A stretch of DNA of 64,000 nucleotides from JAEUMG01 sp046349315. Its GTDB lineage: Bacteria > Pseudomonadota > Alphaproteobacteria > Rhizobiales > Aestuariivirgaceae. How positions within the stretch are numbered: the first letter of the stretch is position 1; the number at the start of each line of letters is the position of its first letter. Positions 16,277 through 25,086 of the stretch are shown here, piece by piece. The translations under genes and the position numbers were made by a program. The stretch is from contig JAXMCQ010000023.1 of NCBI GenBank assembly GCA_046349315.1, forward strand, positions 27,997-91,996, in the 5' to 3' direction. The notes under the pieces are model-generated. The model did no database searches, was not told where the DNA came from, and saw only the letters and a program-made list of their open reading frames with translations.

Positions 16277-17806
16277 CTATGCAAGGTCGGCAAGAAGACG
16301 TGGTACAGCATGGGCGAAGCTTCCCGCTTCGATGCGGCCGGCGACGGCTTCGATGTCGGTTGAAAATTCACGGTCTTCATCGCGCGGCGCGGCGAGCGCG
16401 CGCAAGATGTTGTGAGCATCCTCGATCGGTTCGGAGGAGCGCAGTGGCCTCCGGAAGTCAATGCCTTCGCCAGCCGCCATCAATTCGATGGCAATGATGC
16501 GCGACAGATTGGCATTCATGAGGCCAAGCCGGCGCGCGCCATGCGTCGCCATGCTGACGTGGTCTTCCTGATTGGCAGACGTCGGTGCCGAATCGATTGA
16601 GGCGGGATGTGCGAGCTGCTTGTTCTCGCTCATCAATGCGGCGGCGGTGCATTGAGGCACCATGAAACCGGAATTGAGCCCGGGATTGCGGATGAGGAAA
16701 GGCGGCAGGAGCGAAATCGAAGAATCGATCAATGCAGCAATGCGGCGCTCGGAAAGCGAGCCGATCTCGGCGATTGCCATCGCGATCATGTCGGCGGCGA
16801 AGGCGACGGGCTCGGCATGGAAGTTGCCGCCGGAAAGAACTTCGTGATGCTCGGGAAAGACCAACGGATTGTCGCTCACCGCATTGGCCTCGACGACCAG
16901 GCTGCGGGCGGCGTTGCCCAGTAGTTCGAGGCAGGCGCCCATGACCTGCGGCTGGCAGCGGAAGGAATAGGGATCCTGTACCCGGTCATCGCCGGTCAGA
17001 TGCGAAGCGCGGATCTGGCTTCCGGCGAGCAGTCGGCGGTAATGCGCCGCGGCGAGTTTCTGACCGGCATGCGGGCGCAATTCGTGAATGCGCGGATCGA
17101 AGGGCGTATCCGAGCCCATGATCGCATCGACCGACATGGCACCTGCCAGGATCGCGGCAGCGGCGTTGCGCTCTGCGGCAAGCAGCCCTGAGAGTGCAAG
17201 CGCGGTCGAAACCTGCGTGCCGTTGAGGAGTGCGAGACCTTCCTTAGGCCCAAGCGCGACCTGCTTGCGGTCGAGGTGGGCGAGGGCTTCTGCGCCGTTC
17301 ACAATCTTGCCTTTGACGGTGGCGCTGCCTTCGCCGATCAGTACGAGGCTCATATGCGAGAGCGGGGCCAGATCGCCCGAGGCGCCGACCGAGCCCTGGC
17401 AGGGGATCACCGGCAGAATGTCGGCATTGAGGAGGGCGACGAGCGTATCGACGGCTTCGAGCGAAATGCCGGATGCGCCGCGCGCGAGACTTGCGATTTT
17501 AAGTAGCAGGATGAGGCGCACGATCGGTGCGGGAAGCGGCGCGCCGACGCCTGCCGCATGCGAGCGCACGATATTGACCTGAAGCGCAGAGAGATCGGCG
17601 GGTGCGATGCGCGTCGTCGCCAGCTTGCCGAAACCGGTATTGACACCATAGATCGGATTGCCCTCCCCTATGAGGGCGATGATCGTCTCGCGGCTGAGCG
17701 CGATCGCCTTCAACGCGGCGGGCGACAGTTTGACGGTTACGGGTCCGTCGAGCGCCGTGCGGATATCGGCGAGTGTCAATGGCTGGTCACCAATGATGAG
17801 CGGCAT
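16277..17806 (-). CDS. hutH: Histidine ammonia-lyase
   Basis: A 509-residue cytosolic lyase that converts L-histidine to trans-urocanate and ammonia, the first step of the hut pathway. The self-made MIO cofactor triad is Ala142-Ser143-Gly144 in GSVGASGDLAPLSH. Other family stretches are YGVNTGFGKLA, QVNIVRSHAAGVG and QDPYSFRCQPQVMGA. Length and N-terminus are normal. It follows hutF after nine bases and precedes aphA by 75 bases, so it may share a transcript with the polyamine genes. Confidence 0.97.
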   Translation of the reverse strand: MPLIIGDQPLTLADIRTALDGPVTVKLSPAALKAIALSRETIIALIGEGNPIYGVNTGFGKLATTRIAPADLSALQVNIVRSHAAGVGAPLPAPIVRLILLLKIASLARGASGISLEAVDTLVALLNADILPVIPCQGSVGASGDLAPLSHMSLVLIGEGSATVKGKIVNGAEALAHLDRKQVALGPKEGLALLNGTQVSTALALSGLLAAERNAAAAILAGAMSVDAIMGSDTPFDPRIHELRPHAGQKLAAAHYRRLLAGSQIRASHLTGDDRVQDPYSFRCQPQVMGACLELLGNAARSLVVEANAVSDNPLVFPEHHEVLSGGNFHAEPVAFAADMIAMAIAEIGSLSERRIAALIDSSISLLPPFLIRNPGLNSGFMVPQCTAAALMSENKQLAHPASIDSAPTSANQEDHVSMATHGARRLGLMNANLSRIIAIELMAAGEGIDFRRPLRSSEPIEDAHNILRALAAPRDEDREFSTDIEAVAGRIEAGSFAHAVPRLLADLA

Positions 17807-17815
17807 GGCGCGTTC

Positions 17816-19186
17816 CTATTGCAGTTTCTCGACCGCCTTGCGGTAGGATTGGGCAATTTCATCCTCGCGGACATGCCGGCGATCAACAACGACGTGCTGG
17901 CCGGCAATGAACATGTCCTTCACGCACGGATTACCGCCGGAAAAGATCCAGGAATCGATGACGGCATCGCCGGTCCGACCAACGAGGGCAGGATGATCGG
18001 CATCGAGAATGCAAATATCCGCGCGAAGGCCCGGCGCAATCGCGCCGACCGGTTGCGCCATCGCTTTTGAGCCGCCGCTCAAGGCTGCGTCGAACAATCG
18101 GCGGCCGGTCGATTCACCAGGGCCGTCGGCCAGCACATTGCGGGCGCGATCGCGCAAGCGCTGCGAATATTCAAGCTGGCGCAGATCTTCGGCCGGACTG
18201 ACCGTGATGTGGCTGTCGGAGCCAATCGAGATCGCACCCTTGGCGGCAAGAAAGCGGTCGCCGGGGAAAATGCCGTCGCCAAGATTGGCTTCGGTGGTGG
18301 GACATAATCCGGCGATCATGCCGGACCGGGCAAGGCCTTCCGTCTCTGTCTCGGTCATGTGGGTGGCGTGGATAGCGCACCAGCGTGGCGACAGGTCGAA
18401 CTTGCTCATCAGATAGTCGACAGGCCGCTTGCCCGACCAGGCGAGGCAGTCATCGACTTCCTTTGTCTGCTCGGCAATGTGGATGTGGATCGGAGATTTG
18501 GTGTCGAGTCGATCCAGCTCCGCAATGACCTCACCGAGGAGCTCGGCGGTGACGGCGCGCAATGAGTGCGGCGAGATACCGAGCTTTCGCAGGGGATTGT
18601 CGCGGCAGGCCGAATGGAGCTTTTCGAGAATGCGGAGATAGCGATCGGCGTCGTTGATGAAGCGGCGCTGGCCCGGCACCGGCGATTGGCCGCCGAAGCC
18701 GCCATAGGCATAGAGCGTAGGCAACATGGTGATGGCTATGCCGGCCTGGTCGGCGGCGGCAAGGCAGCGCAAGGACAGTTCGGCCGGGTCGGCATAGGGC
18801 TCACCGTCCGGCTGGTTGTGGAGATACTGGAACTCGCCGACGATCGAAAAGCCGCTTTTGAGCATCTCGACATAAAGCTGGGCGGCGACCGCCTGCAAGT
18901 CTTCAGGGCCGAGGCGAAGCGCGAAGCCGTACATCACTTCGCGCCAGGTCCAGAAACTGTCGGAACCGGGGCCCGCTCGCTCGGCGAGGCCGGCCATCAG
19001 GCGCTGATGGGCATGGGAGTGGATATTGGGCATGGCCGGGAGCGCGATGCCGGAAACAGTGGCGCGTCCGGATTGTCCGGCTTTGACGCCGGTGATCATG
19101 CCGGCGGCGTCGATCTCGACCGCCACATCGCTGTGCCAGCCAGAGGGCAACAGGGCTTCCGCGAAATGCAACTTGCGTGCGCTCAT
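17816..19186 (-). CDS. hutF: Formimidoylglutamate deiminase
   Basis: A 456-residue amidohydrolase that converts N-formimidoyl-glutamate to N-formyl-glutamate plus ammonia. The metal site is seen as PNIHSHAHQRLMAGL, then HIHIAEQTKEVDDC, HATHMTETE and GSDSHITVSPAEDLR. Its presence means this strain uses the five-step branch of histidine breakdown, which needs N-formylglutamate deformylase (HutG); no hutG is found in the window. It is the first gene of the leftward hut transcript, 46 bases from the divergent hutI start, with the HutC-like operator between. Confidence 0.95.
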   Translation of the reverse strand: MSARKLHFAEALLPSGWHSDVAVEIDAAGMITGVKAGQSGRATVSGIALPAMPNIHSHAHQRLMAGLAERAGPGSDSFWTWREVMYGFALRLGPEDLQAVAAQLYVEMLKSGFSIVGEFQYLHNQPDGEPYADPAELSLRCLAAADQAGIAITMLPTLYAYGGFGGQSPVPGQRRFINDADRYLRILEKLHSACRDNPLRKLGISPHSLRAVTAELLGEVIAELDRLDTKSPIHIHIAEQTKEVDDCLAWSGKRPVDYLMSKFDLSPRWCAIHATHMTETETEGLARSGMIAGLCPTTEANLGDGIFPGDRFLAAKGAISIGSDSHITVSPAEDLRQLEYSQRLRDRARNVLADGPGESTGRRLFDAALSGGSKAMAQPVGAIAPGLRADICILDADHPALVGRTGDAVIDSWIFSGGNPCVKDMFIAGQHVVVDRRHVREDEIAQSYRKAVEKLQ

Positions 19187-19200
19187 GGTCCCGAGTATAC

Positions 19201-19224
19201 TGTATATACAACCTTATACAAGTG
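19201..19224. promoter_or_regulatory. HutC-type operator between hutF and hutI
   Basis: The 46-base divergent interval contains the perfect palindrome TGTATATACA (19201-19210) and a second related half-element CTTATACAAG ending at 19222. TGTATATACA-like sites are bound by HutC repressors, with urocanate as inducer. The hutC gene lies two genes away. The position could cover the promoters of both hutFH and hutICU, so one repressor may control both directions. Confidence 0.7.
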
Positions 19225-19232
19225 GTTTGTAG

Positions 19233-20426
19233 ATGCTCCTGACCAATCTGCGGATCGCCACCATGCTCGGCGGCCATGGCCTGATCGAGGATGGCGCCAT
19301 CGAGCTCAAATATGGCCTGATCTCCTGGCTCGGGCGCTCGGATGAGGCGCCGGCGGGCAAGAAGATCGATTGCGGCGGCCGGTTGCTGACTCCGGGTTTC
19401 ATCGATTGCCATACCCACCTCGTCTATGGCGGCAGCCGCGCGGCTGAATTCGAGATGCGGCTCAATGGCGTTTCCTATGCCGAGATCGCCAAGGGGGGCG
19501 GCGGCATCCTCTCGACGGTGAAGGCGACGCGCGCGGCGAGCGAGGCGGAGCTTCTCGTCTCGGCCACGCGACGGCTAGAGAACCTCCTCGCCGAGGGCGT
19601 CACCACGGTCGAGATCAAGTCGGGCTATGGGCTCGATGTCGAGACCGAGATGAAGATGCTGAAAGTGGCGCGCGAACTCGGAAAGCGCCTGCCAGTCGAG
19701 GTCACGACGACCTTTCTTGGCGCCCATGCCTTTCCGCCGGAATACCGCGATAACCGCGCGGGCTATGTGAAGCTTGTTGCGAAGCAGGCCCTGCCGGCGA
19801 TCCGCGAAGCAGGGCTCGTCGATGCTGTCGACGGCTTTTGCGAAGGCATCGCCTTTTCGGTCGAAGAAATGGAGCAGGTGTTCAAGGCAGCGAAAGCCTT
19901 AGGTCTGCCGGTCAAGCTTCATGCCGAGCAGCTTTGCAATCTCGGCGGGGCAGCGCTCGCTGCGCGCTACGGCGCGCTCTCCGTCGATCACATCGAATAT
20001 CTCGACGAAGCCGGCGTTATGGCGATCGCCAAGTCCGGCACGGTGGCGGTGCTACTGCCCGGTGCCTTCTATTACCTGCGCGAGAAGCAACTTCCTCCGG
20101 TTGCGCAATTGCGCGCGCATCGGGTGCCGATCGCCATCGGGACCGATCTCAATCCCGGTTCCTCGCCGGTAAATTCACTGCTCACGACGATGAACATGGC
20201 GTGCGTGCTGTTCGGTCTCACGCCTGAGGAAGCACTGCTCGGCGTCACGGCGAATGCGGCGCGGGCCCTCGGACTCAAGGATCGCGGGACACTGGCGCCG
20301 GGCCTGCGCGCCGACCTCGCACTGTGGGATGTCGAGCGACCCGGCGATCTCGCCTATCCGCTGGGCGTCAATCCGTGCGCTTGCGTTGTGCGCGACGGCG
20401 AAGTGGTGCGGGGGCGCCTCACATGA
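19233..20426 (+). CDS. hutI: Imidazolonepropionase
   Basis: A 397-residue metal-dependent amidohydrolase that opens imidazolone-5-propionate to N-formimidoyl-L-glutamate. Family motifs are GFIDCHTHLVYGGSRAAEFE, KSGYGLDVETEMKML, HAEQLCNLGGAALAARYGA with DHIEYLDEAG, and GTDLNPGSSPVNSL. The length is typical. Its stop overlaps the hutC start (ATGA), giving a tightly coupled hutI-hutC-hutU operon. Confidence 0.97.
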   Translation: MLLTNLRIATMLGGHGLIEDGAIELKYGLISWLGRSDEAPAGKKIDCGGRLLTPGFIDCHTHLVYGGSRAAEFEMRLNGVSYAEIAKGGGGILSTVKATRAASEAELLVSATRRLENLLAEGVTTVEIKSGYGLDVETEMKMLKVARELGKRLPVEVTTTFLGAHAFPPEYRDNRAGYVKLVAKQALPAIREAGLVDAVDGFCEGIAFSVEEMEQVFKAAKALGLPVKLHAEQLCNLGGAALAARYGALSVDHIEYLDEAGVMAIAKSGTVAVLLPGAFYYLREKQLPPVAQLRAHRVPIAIGTDLNPGSSPVNSLLTTMNMACVLFGLTPEEALLGVTANAARALGLKDRGTLAPGLRADLALWDVERPGDLAYPLGVNPCACVVRDGEVVRGRLT

Positions 20427-21166
20427 ACGAGCCGCAGCCACTCTATGCCAAGCTCAAGGATCACATCCTTTCGCATATCCGCTCGGGGGCCTGGGCGCCG
20501 GGCGCGCGGGTTCCGTCCGAAAATGATCTGGTCGAAAGCTTCGGCATCAGCCGCATGACTGCTAATCGGGCTTTACGCGAATTGACGGCCGACGGGTTCC
20601 TGGCGCGTGTTCCGGGTGTCGGCACGTTCGTGCGCGAGGTCGAACCGGCACGCTCGAGCCTCGTCGAATTGCGCAGCATTGCCGAGGAAATCGCCGCGCG
20701 CGGGCATCGACATGATACCAAGATTGCGTCGCAGGAAGCGCTCACCGCCACGCCGGCGCTGTCGGAAGAATTCGAAAGCCGGCAGAATTTGCGCCTCGCG
20801 CATGTCATGATCATTCACAGTGAGAACGGCGTGCCGGTGCAGCTCGAAGACCGCTATGTGAATCTCGAAGTCGCGCCCGATTTCCTCAAACAGGATTTCA
20901 CCGCGACGACGCCCACCGCCTATCTGCTCTCCATCGCGCCCGTCGATGAACTCGAGCACACTGTCGAGGCGGTCATCCCGACTTCGGCGCAACGCAGCCT
21001 GCTCGACATCCCTGGTGCCGAGCCGTGCCTGTCGCTGCATCGGCGCAGCTGGAGCCGCGGCCGTGTCGCAACCGTAGCCACCTTCACCTATCCGGCCAGC
21101 CGCTATGCGCTTTACAGCCGCTATCGCACGACGCCCGCCGGCACGCTTGAAAGGAATTTCTCATGA
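20423..21166 (+). CDS. hutC: Histidine utilisation repressor
   Basis: A 247-residue GntR-family (HutC subfamily) regulator. The N-terminal winged helix is YAKLKDHILSHIRSGAWAPG, VPSENDLVESFGISRMTANR, then GVGTFVRE; the UTRA effector domain follows from about residue 90 and ends with FTYPASRYALYSRY. Urocanate is the known inducer of this subfamily. The start at 20423 overlaps the hutI stop; the frame stays open further upstream but without homology. Its own stop overlaps the hutU start, so repressor and enzymes are made together. Confidence 0.95.
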   Translation: MNEPQPLYAKLKDHILSHIRSGAWAPGARVPSENDLVESFGISRMTANRALRELTADGFLARVPGVGTFVREVEPARSSLVELRSIAEEIAARGHRHDTKIASQEALTATPALSEEFESRQNLRLAHVMIIHSENGVPVQLEDRYVNLEVAPDFLKQDFTATTPTAYLLSIAPVDELEHTVEAVIPTSAQRSLLDIPGAEPCLSLHRRSWSRGRVATVATFTYPASRYALYSRYRTTPAGTLERNFS

Positions 21167-22833
21167 CGACGCGACGCGACAATACTCGGGTCATCAAGGC
21201 GCCGACGGGTCCTGAGATCTCGGCCAAGTCTTGGCTCACCGAAGCGCCGTTGCGCATGCTCATGAACAATCTCGACCCGGGTGTCGCAGAGCGGCCGGAA
21301 GAACTCGTCGTCTATGGTGGCATCGGGCGCGCGGCGCGCAACTGGGAAGCTTTCGATCAAATCGTCGCGTCGTTGCGCTCGCTCGGCGAGGAAGAGACGC
21401 TCCTTGTCCAGTCGGGCAAGCCAGTCGGCATTTTCCGCACGCATAAGGATGCGCCGCGGGTGCTCATCGCCAATTCCAATCTCGTGCCGCATTGGGGCAC
21501 GTGGGAGAAGTTCCACGAGCTCGACCGCAAGGGTCTGATGATGTACGGCCAAATGACGGCGGGCTCATGGATCTATATCGGCACGCAAGGGATCGTGCAG
21601 GGGACTTACGAAACTTTCGCGGAAGTCGGCCGCAAGCATTATGGCGGCAATCTCAAGGGCAAATGGTTCCTGACGGCGGGGCTCGGTGGCATGGGCGGCG
21701 CACAGCCGCTCGCCGCGACCATGGCCGGCGCTTCGATGATCGCCATTGAATGCCAGCCGTCGCGCATCGAGATGCGGCTCAAGACGCGCTATCTCGACAC
21801 CAAGGCGGCAACGATCGCCGAGGCGCTTGAAATTATCGAGCGATCACACAAGGCGGGAAAGCCGGTCTCGGTTGGGTTGCTCGGCAATGCGGCTGAACTG
21901 CTTCCTGAAATCGTCGCCAAGGGCATCAGGCCCGATGCGTTGACCGACCAAACGTCCGCGCATGATCCGGTCAATGGCTATCTGCCAGCGGGCTGGACGC
22001 TCGCGGAGTGGGAGGCGAAGCGCGTCTCCGATCCCAAGGCAGTCGAAGCCGCCGCAATGGCTTCGATGAAGGTCCATGTCCAGGCGATGCTCGATCTCTT
22101 CAAGGCCGGGGTTCCGACGCTGGATTACGGCAACAACATCCGCCAGATGGCTTTCGACATGGGCCTGAAGGACGCGTTCGCGTTTCCGGGATTCGTGCCC
22201 GCCTATATTCGTCCGCTGTTCTGCCAGGGCATCGGGCCGTTCCGCTGGGCGGCGCTCTCCGGCAATCCCCAAGACATCTACAAGACCGACCAGCGCGTGA
22301 AGGAACTGATCCCCGACGATCCGCATCTCCACAACTGGCTCGATATGGCGCGCGAACGGATCGCCTTCCAGGGCTTGCCGGCGCGCATCTGCTGGGTCGG
22401 TCTCGGCCAGCGGCATCGGCTCGGACTTGCCTTCAACGAGATGGTGAAGAATGGCGAAGTCGATGCGCCGATCGTCATTGGCCGCGATCATCTCGATTCA
22501 GGCTCTGTCGCCTCGCCCAATCGCGAGACCGAAGCGATGCTCGACGGCTCCGACGCGGTCTCCGACTGGCCCTTGCTGAATGCGTTACTCAATACGGCGT
22601 CGGGTGCCACCTGGGTATCGATCCATCATGGCGGCGGCGTCGGCATCGGCTATTCGCAGCATGCCGGCATGGTCATCGTCTGCGACGGCAGCGATGATGC
22701 GGCGCGGCGATTGGAGCGTGTCTTGTGGAACGATCCGGCGAGCGGCGTCATGCGGCATGCTGATGCGGGTTATAACATCGCGATTGAGTGCGCAAAAGAA
22801 AATGGCCTTAAACTGCCGAGCCTCGGGCTTTAG
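21163..22833 (+). CDS. hutU: Urocanate hydratase
   Basis: A 556-residue NAD-dependent enzyme that hydrates urocanate to imidazolone propionate. Typical stretches are QSGKPVGIFRTHKDAPRVLI, NSNLVPHWGTWEKFHELD, GTQGIVQGTYETFAEVGRKH and LTAGLGGMGGAQPLAATMAG (NAD binding), plus DQTSAHDPVNGYLPAGWT. The start overlaps hutC by four bases. Length and domain order are normal. It works with HutH, HutI and HutF encoded around it. Confidence 0.97.
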   Translation: MTTRRDNTRVIKAPTGPEISAKSWLTEAPLRMLMNNLDPGVAERPEELVVYGGIGRAARNWEAFDQIVASLRSLGEEETLLVQSGKPVGIFRTHKDAPRVLIANSNLVPHWGTWEKFHELDRKGLMMYGQMTAGSWIYIGTQGIVQGTYETFAEVGRKHYGGNLKGKWFLTAGLGGMGGAQPLAATMAGASMIAIECQPSRIEMRLKTRYLDTKAATIAEALEIIERSHKAGKPVSVGLLGNAAELLPEIVAKGIRPDALTDQTSAHDPVNGYLPAGWTLAEWEAKRVSDPKAVEAAAMASMKVHVQAMLDLFKAGVPTLDYGNNIRQMAFDMGLKDAFAFPGFVPAYIRPLFCQGIGPFRWAALSGNPQDIYKTDQRVKELIPDDPHLHNWLDMARERIAFQGLPARICWVGLGQRHRLGLAFNEMVKNGEVDAPIVIGRDHLDSGSVASPNRETEAMLDGSDAVSDWPLLNALLNTASGATWVSIHHGGGVGIGYSQHAGMVIVCDGSDDAARRLERVLWNDPASGVMRHADAGYNIAIECAKENGLKLPSLGL

Positions 22834-22836
22834 CGC

Positions 22837-23499
22837 ATGCATTACGATCCGCGGAACGATGCCTGTCCGTTGCCTTTCTCGCCCTTCAAATCCTGCACCG
22901 TGCCGCGGCCGATCGGCTGGCTGTCGACGATCTCGACGAAAGGCATCGCCAATCTTGCGCCCTACAGCCAGTGGCAGAATCTCACTTTCGATCCGCCGAT
23001 GGTGATGTTCGCCGCCAATCAGCACATTGATGGAAGGCGGAAAGATACGGTCGTCAACGCCGAGGAGACCGGCTGGTTCGTTTGGAACATGGCGACATGG
23101 GATCTGCGCGAGGCCGTGAATATCACGGCGGTGCCATTGCCGCACGGCGTTGATGAATTCGCGACTGCCGGTGTCAGCAAGGCGACCTGCGTCGATGCGC
23201 CGGGACCGCGGGTTGCCGAATCGCCATGTCACTTCGAGTGCCGCTATCTTTCGACACAGCGTCTGCACGGCTTGAGCACGGTCGGTACCGTCGATATCGT
23301 GTTCGGCGAAGTGGCGCGCATCCATGTGCGCGACGATGTGGTGCTCGCCAATGGCAAGCTCGATATCGCCAAGATCCGGCCGATCGCGCGCATGGGCTAT
23401 TTCGACTATGCGGTGATCGACAGCGTGTTCGAGATGATCATCCCGGATGAAGAAGCGCTGGCCGGACTTGAAGGACGTGCTGCGCGCGACGGCGGCTGA
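22837..23499 (+). CDS. Flavin reductase-like FMN-binding split-barrel protein
   Basis: A 220-residue flavin-reductase-like domain protein. N-terminal VPRPIGWLSTISTKGIANLAPYS is the family signature for FMN binding in the split barrel; KDTVVNAEETGWFVWNMA follows. It begins three bases after hutU, so it is probably the last gene of the hut operon, and it ends directly before the convergent ribokinase gene with no spacer. It may supply or use reduced flavin in a side step. No role in histidine breakdown is established. Confidence 0.85.
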   Translation: MHYDPRNDACPLPFSPFKSCTVPRPIGWLSTISTKGIANLAPYSQWQNLTFDPPMVMFAANQHIDGRRKDTVVNAEETGWFVWNMATWDLREAVNITAVPLPHGVDEFATAGVSKATCVDAPGPRVAESPCHFECRYLSTQRLHGLSTVGTVDIVFGEVARIHVRDDVVLANGKLDIAKIRPIARMGYFDYAVIDSVFEMIIPDEEALAGLEGRAARDGG

Positions 23500-24420
23500 T
23501 CACTGGCTCTTGATGAACGCCTCGACCTCTGCAGCCGTTGGTGCGGCGGCGGCAGCACCGCGCTTGGTCGTCGACAGGGCGCCACAGGCGGAGGCATAGC
23601 GCACCGCATCGGCAAGGGTGCGGCCCGAAGCCAATGCATGCGCGAGCCCGCCATTGAAGCAATCGCCGGCGGCAACCGTGTCGATGGGCGTCACTCGGAA
23701 GGGCGGTATCGAGCCTTCGTATTCCGGTGCGCTCACCACAACGCCCTTGCCGCCGAGCTTGACGATGGCGCCGCGCACGCTCTTGGCGCGCAGTTCGCGC
23801 GCCGCCTTCAATCCTTCTTCCGGCGTTGCTGGCTGCCAACCCACAAGGCGCGCAGTTTCCGTCTCATTGGGAGTCAAGAGATCGATATGTTCGAGCTCGG
23901 CGGCGGAGAAGAGCGCTGCCGGAGCGGGCGCAGGATCGAGGATCACGATGCCGCCCTGCGCACGCACGCGCCGTGCCGCCGACAGCGAGGCCGCGAATGG
24001 TACTTCGAGCTGGAGCAAGATTACGCGCGCCTTGTCGAGCGCCTCGCCGGCGCGCGCGATGTCGCTTTCATCCATGCGCATATTGGCGTCGCCGATCAAT
24101 GAGATCGTATTCTCGCCATTGGACGCGACATTGATGATGGCGATGCCGGTCGCCGCTTCGGAGTCGCGCTTGATGAGATCAGTTGCGACATCATAAGCGG
24201 CGATCTCCTTGAGACAGGCTTCGCCGAACATGTCGCCGCCGGTGCGCGCGATGAAATGAACTGCGCTGCCGAGCCGGCGGGCGGCGACAGCCTGGTTGGC
24301 ACCCTTGCCGCCCAAGCCGATCTTGTAGCCCGAGCCATGCAGCGTCTCGCCGGGCTTCGGCAGGTGCTCCAGATAGGCGACGACATCGCAATTGATGCTG
24401 CCAAAAGCCGCGATGCTCAT
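23500..24420 (-). CDS. rbsK: Ribokinase-like PfkB-family sugar kinase
   Basis: A 306-residue PfkB kinase. Marks are the N-terminal GSINCDVVAYLEHLPKPGET, the GGKGANQAVAARRLG substrate/ATP motif, LDPAPAPAALF, and the catalytic TVAAGDCFNGGLAHAL, in which the Asp of AAGD is the base. The overall pattern fits ribokinase (ribose to ribose 5-phosphate), although nucleoside or other sugar kinases share it, and no sugar transporter lies near. The start at 24420 follows GAAGG. It stands alone between the flavin reductase and a divergent LysE gene. Confidence 0.85.
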   Translation of the reverse strand: MSIAAFGSINCDVVAYLEHLPKPGETLHGSGYKIGLGGKGANQAVAARRLGSAVHFIARTGGDMFGEACLKEIAAYDVATDLIKRDSEAATGIAIINVASNGENTISLIGDANMRMDESDIARAGEALDKARVILLQLEVPFAASLSAARRVRAQGGIVILDPAPAPAALFSAAELEHIDLLTPNETETARLVGWQPATPEEGLKAARELRAKSVRGAIVKLGGKGVVVSAPEYEGSIPPFRVTPIDTVAAGDCFNGGLAHALASGRTLADAVRYASACGALSTTKRGAAAAAPTAAEVEAFIKSQ

Positions 24421-24489
24421 GATGCCTTCATCCCGCAATAAGCTTCAAGACGCGCAATCTGCGTTGCGCTAGGCAGAGCGTCAACGGAC

Positions 24490-25086
24490 ATGAGCCTCGA
24501 TCAGATTATTGCCTTTGCCATTTTTGCCGCGGTCGCTGCGGGAACACCCGGCCCCAGCAATGCCATGCTGACGGCGGTCGGCGCCTCGGTCGGCTGGCGG
24601 CGCGGCCTGCCATGCCTTTTTGGCGTCGCCGCGGGCATGGGCGCGTTGATCTTCGTCTCGGCCTTCGGGCTCGGCGGCGTCCTCATAAGCTTCCCCATGG
24701 CCGTTCAGGCAATGAAGGCGGTGGGCACGCTGTTCCTTCTCTATCTCGCCTGGAAGGTCGCGACCTCGGAGGGCGTGCCGCAAGCCTCGGACGACGGTGC
24801 CGTCGGGTTCTGGGCGGCGGCGGGATTTCAGTGGCTCAATCCCAAGGCGTGGATGGCCGGCATCGGTGCGGCTGCGGCCAGCATGAAAATTGTGCGTCTT
24901 CACCTTCTGTGGGATTGTTTCTTGCTCGGTGCGACCTTCGCGGTGACCGCACTCATCGTCTGCATGCCGTGGCTCGCCTTCGGATCGCTGATTCGGCGCA
25001 TGCTGGTCGACCCGGGGCGCCGCCGGATCTTCAACATCGTCATGGGCGGGCTTTTGGCCGCCTCGGCGATCCTATTCTGGATTTAG
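24490..25086 (+). CDS. LysE/RhtB-family amino acid exporter
   Basis: A 198-residue membrane protein with about six helices. The family motif GTPGPSNAMLTAVGASVGWR is near the N-terminus and LFLLYLAWKVATS sits in the middle, followed by QWLNPKAWM. LysE/RhtB proteins export amino acids or derivatives. Its stop overlaps the convergent 3-hydroxybutyryl-CoA dehydrogenase gene by four bases. The substrate is unknown. A second LysE-family gene is at 54517-55128 inside the methylamine cluster. Confidence 0.88.
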   Translation: MSLDQIIAFAIFAAVAAGTPGPSNAMLTAVGASVGWRRGLPCLFGVAAGMGALIFVSAFGLGGVLISFPMAVQAMKAVGTLFLLYLAWKVATSEGVPQASDDGAVGFWAAAGFQWLNPKAWMAGIGAAAASMKIVRLHLLWDCFLLGATFAVTALIVCMPWLAFGSLIRRMLVDPGRRRIFNIVMGGLLAASAILFWI

